Shown here: piece by piece, positions 6,193-7,036 of the stretch | Layout: every line of letters begins with the position of its first letter | How positions within the stretch are numbered: position 1 is the stretch's first letter | DNA from: Ruminococcus sp. | GTDB lineage: Bacteria; Bacillota; Clostridia; Oscillospirales; Ruminococcaceae | NCBI GenBank assembly: GCA_031262625.1 | Contig: JAISHJ010000064.1 | Span: forward strand, 1 to 7,036 | Direction: 5' to 3' | Length of the DNA stretch: 7,036 nt | The notes under the pieces: model-generated | The model's database searches: none | Seen by the model: only the letters and a program-made list of their open reading frames with translations | Told to the model about the DNA's origin: nothing | Made by a program: the position numbers and the translations under genes

Positions 6193-7036
6193 ATGTTTGA
6201 AAATTATAACTTTACCGAAATTGAAGCCAAGTGGCAAAAATACTGGCTTGAAAATAAGACATTTTCGGTTAAAATAGATAAAACCAAACCGAAATGGTAT
6301 ACTTTAGTCGAATTTCCTTACCCGTCCGGCGACGGATTACACGTTGGACACCCACGCTCTTACACTGCCATGGATATATTATCCAGAAAGCGCCGTTTTG
6401 AAGGCTACAACGTTCTCTATCCCATCGGCTGGGATGCTTTCGGACTGCCTGCGGAGAATTTCGCGATAAAAAATAAGGTTCATCCGGCGGAATTTACACA
6501 AAAGAATATTCAAAAATTCAAGAAACAGTGCCAAATGATGGGCTTTTCGTTCGACTGGGACAGGGAGATTAACACAACCGATCCGAAATATTACAAATGG
6601 ACGCAGTGGATTTTTATACAGCTTTTCAAAAAAGGTTTAGCCTACAAAAAGGAAATGAATGTCAACTGGTGTACCGGCTGTAAGGTTGTTCTTGCTAACG
6701 AGGAAGTCGTTGACGGCTGCTGCGAGCGCTGCCATTCGGAGGTTATCCATAAGGTTAAGGACCAGTGGATGCTTAAGATTACCGACTACGCAGAGCGGCT
6801 TCTTGACGACCTTGACACGGTTGACTATATAGATAGAATAAGAATCACGCAAAAAAATTGGATTGGCAAGTCAATCGGTGCAGAGGTAGATTTTGCGACC
6901 ACTGCCGACGACGTTTTAACCGTTTACACAACGCGCCCCGACACACTTTTCGGCGCAACATATATGGTAATTTCCCCCGAACATATATACATTGACAGAT
7001 GGGCTGATAAGATCACAAACATAGATGAGGTCAGGG
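6193..7036 (+). CDS. leuS: Leucyl-tRNA synthetase, 3' end missing
   Basis: Class I aminoacyl-tRNA synthetase that charges tRNA-Leu with leucine in the cytosol. The frame stays open to the window end (281 complete codons of a usual 800-plus). Visible: N-terminal helix region YNFTEIEAKWQKYW; the HIGH-type ATP motif HVGH at 50-53 within FPYPSGDGLHVGHPRSYTAMDI; YPIGWDAFGLPAENFAIKN; a zinc-knuckle pattern with Cys160, Cys163, Cys177 and Cys180 in NWCTGCKVVLANEEVVDG; QKNWIGKS; and the start of the CP1 editing domain with TTRPDTLFGATY (246-257), whose threonine-rich segment hydrolyses mischarged tRNA. The KMSKS loop and anticodon-binding domain lie outside. Two in-frame ATGs occur, at 6184 and 6193; 6193 is chosen because the AAGGA ribosome binding site (6180-6184) would overlap the first. 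No T-box leader fits the 31-nt gap after rsfS; any such element would have to lie upstream of rsfS, and none was recognised there. Confidence 0.98.
   Translation, partial: MFENYNFTEIEAKWQKYWLENKTFSVKIDKTKPKWYTLVEFPYPSGDGLHVGHPRSYTAMDILSRKRRFEGYNVLYPIGWDAFGLPAENFAIKNKVHPAEFTQKNIQKFKKQCQMMGFSFDWDREINTTDPKYYKWTQWIFIQLFKKGLAYKKEMNVNWCTGCKVVLANEEVVDGCCERCHSEVIHKVKDQWMLKITDYAERLLDDLDTVDYIDRIRITQKNWIGKSIGAEVDFATTADDVLTVYTTRPDTLFGATYMVISPEHIYIDRWADKITNIDEVR

Noticed and set aside
6637..6852. Minus-strand open frame opposite leuS
   Set aside because: It is a shadow of the strongly conserved LeuRS coding sequence.

Overview
The window looks like an ordinary housekeeping stretch of a Firmicutes chromosome, most likely a gut- or rumen-type member of class Clostridia (Oscillospirales/Ruminococcaceae-like). 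This is inferred from the gene families, the nadD-yqeK-rsfS-leuS order, the clostridial promoter style (TTGACT...TATAAT) and the mid-range base composition. All seven genes lie on the plus strand. The first and last are cut by the window edges, and no mobile element, CRISPR array, tRNA or rRNA was seen.

Layout: (1) 1-1896, the 3' part of rnr (RNase R). (2) 1942-3312, a KtrB/TrkH-type potassium-translocating subunit with a GTG start, 45 nt after rnr and with no promoter of its own that I can see. (3) 3313-3414, a 102-nt gap with a strong sigma-A-type promoter and a palindrome on the predicted transcription start. (4) 3415-5583, a tight three-gene cluster: a membrane protein with a RING-like finger, a zinc ribbon and a DUF2628-like C-terminus (334 aa), then nadD (1 nt gap), then yqeK (4-nt ATGA overlap). 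A hairpin directly follows the yqeK stop. (5) 5584-5810, a 227-nt gene-free interval with a likely weak promoter and a degenerate repeat. (6) 5811-6161, rsfS, followed 31 nt later by the 5' part of leuS (6193 to the window end).

Taken together the genes cover RNA turnover (RNase R), K+ uptake (KtrB), NAD biosynthesis (NadD), dinucleoside tetraphosphate hydrolysis (YqeK), control of ribosome subunit joining (RsfS) and leucine tRNA charging (LeuRS). The nadD-yqeK-rsfS-leuS order is a well-known Firmicutes cluster. Here an LCP-family (lytR-like) gene that often sits between yqeK and rsfS is absent, and the gene before nadD is the uncharacterised zinc-finger membrane protein.

I did not find a convincing new biological system. 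The parts most worth a second look are the zinc-finger membrane protein with its promoter and operator-like palindrome, the KtrB without an adjacent KtrA, and the gene-free interval between yqeK and rsfS.
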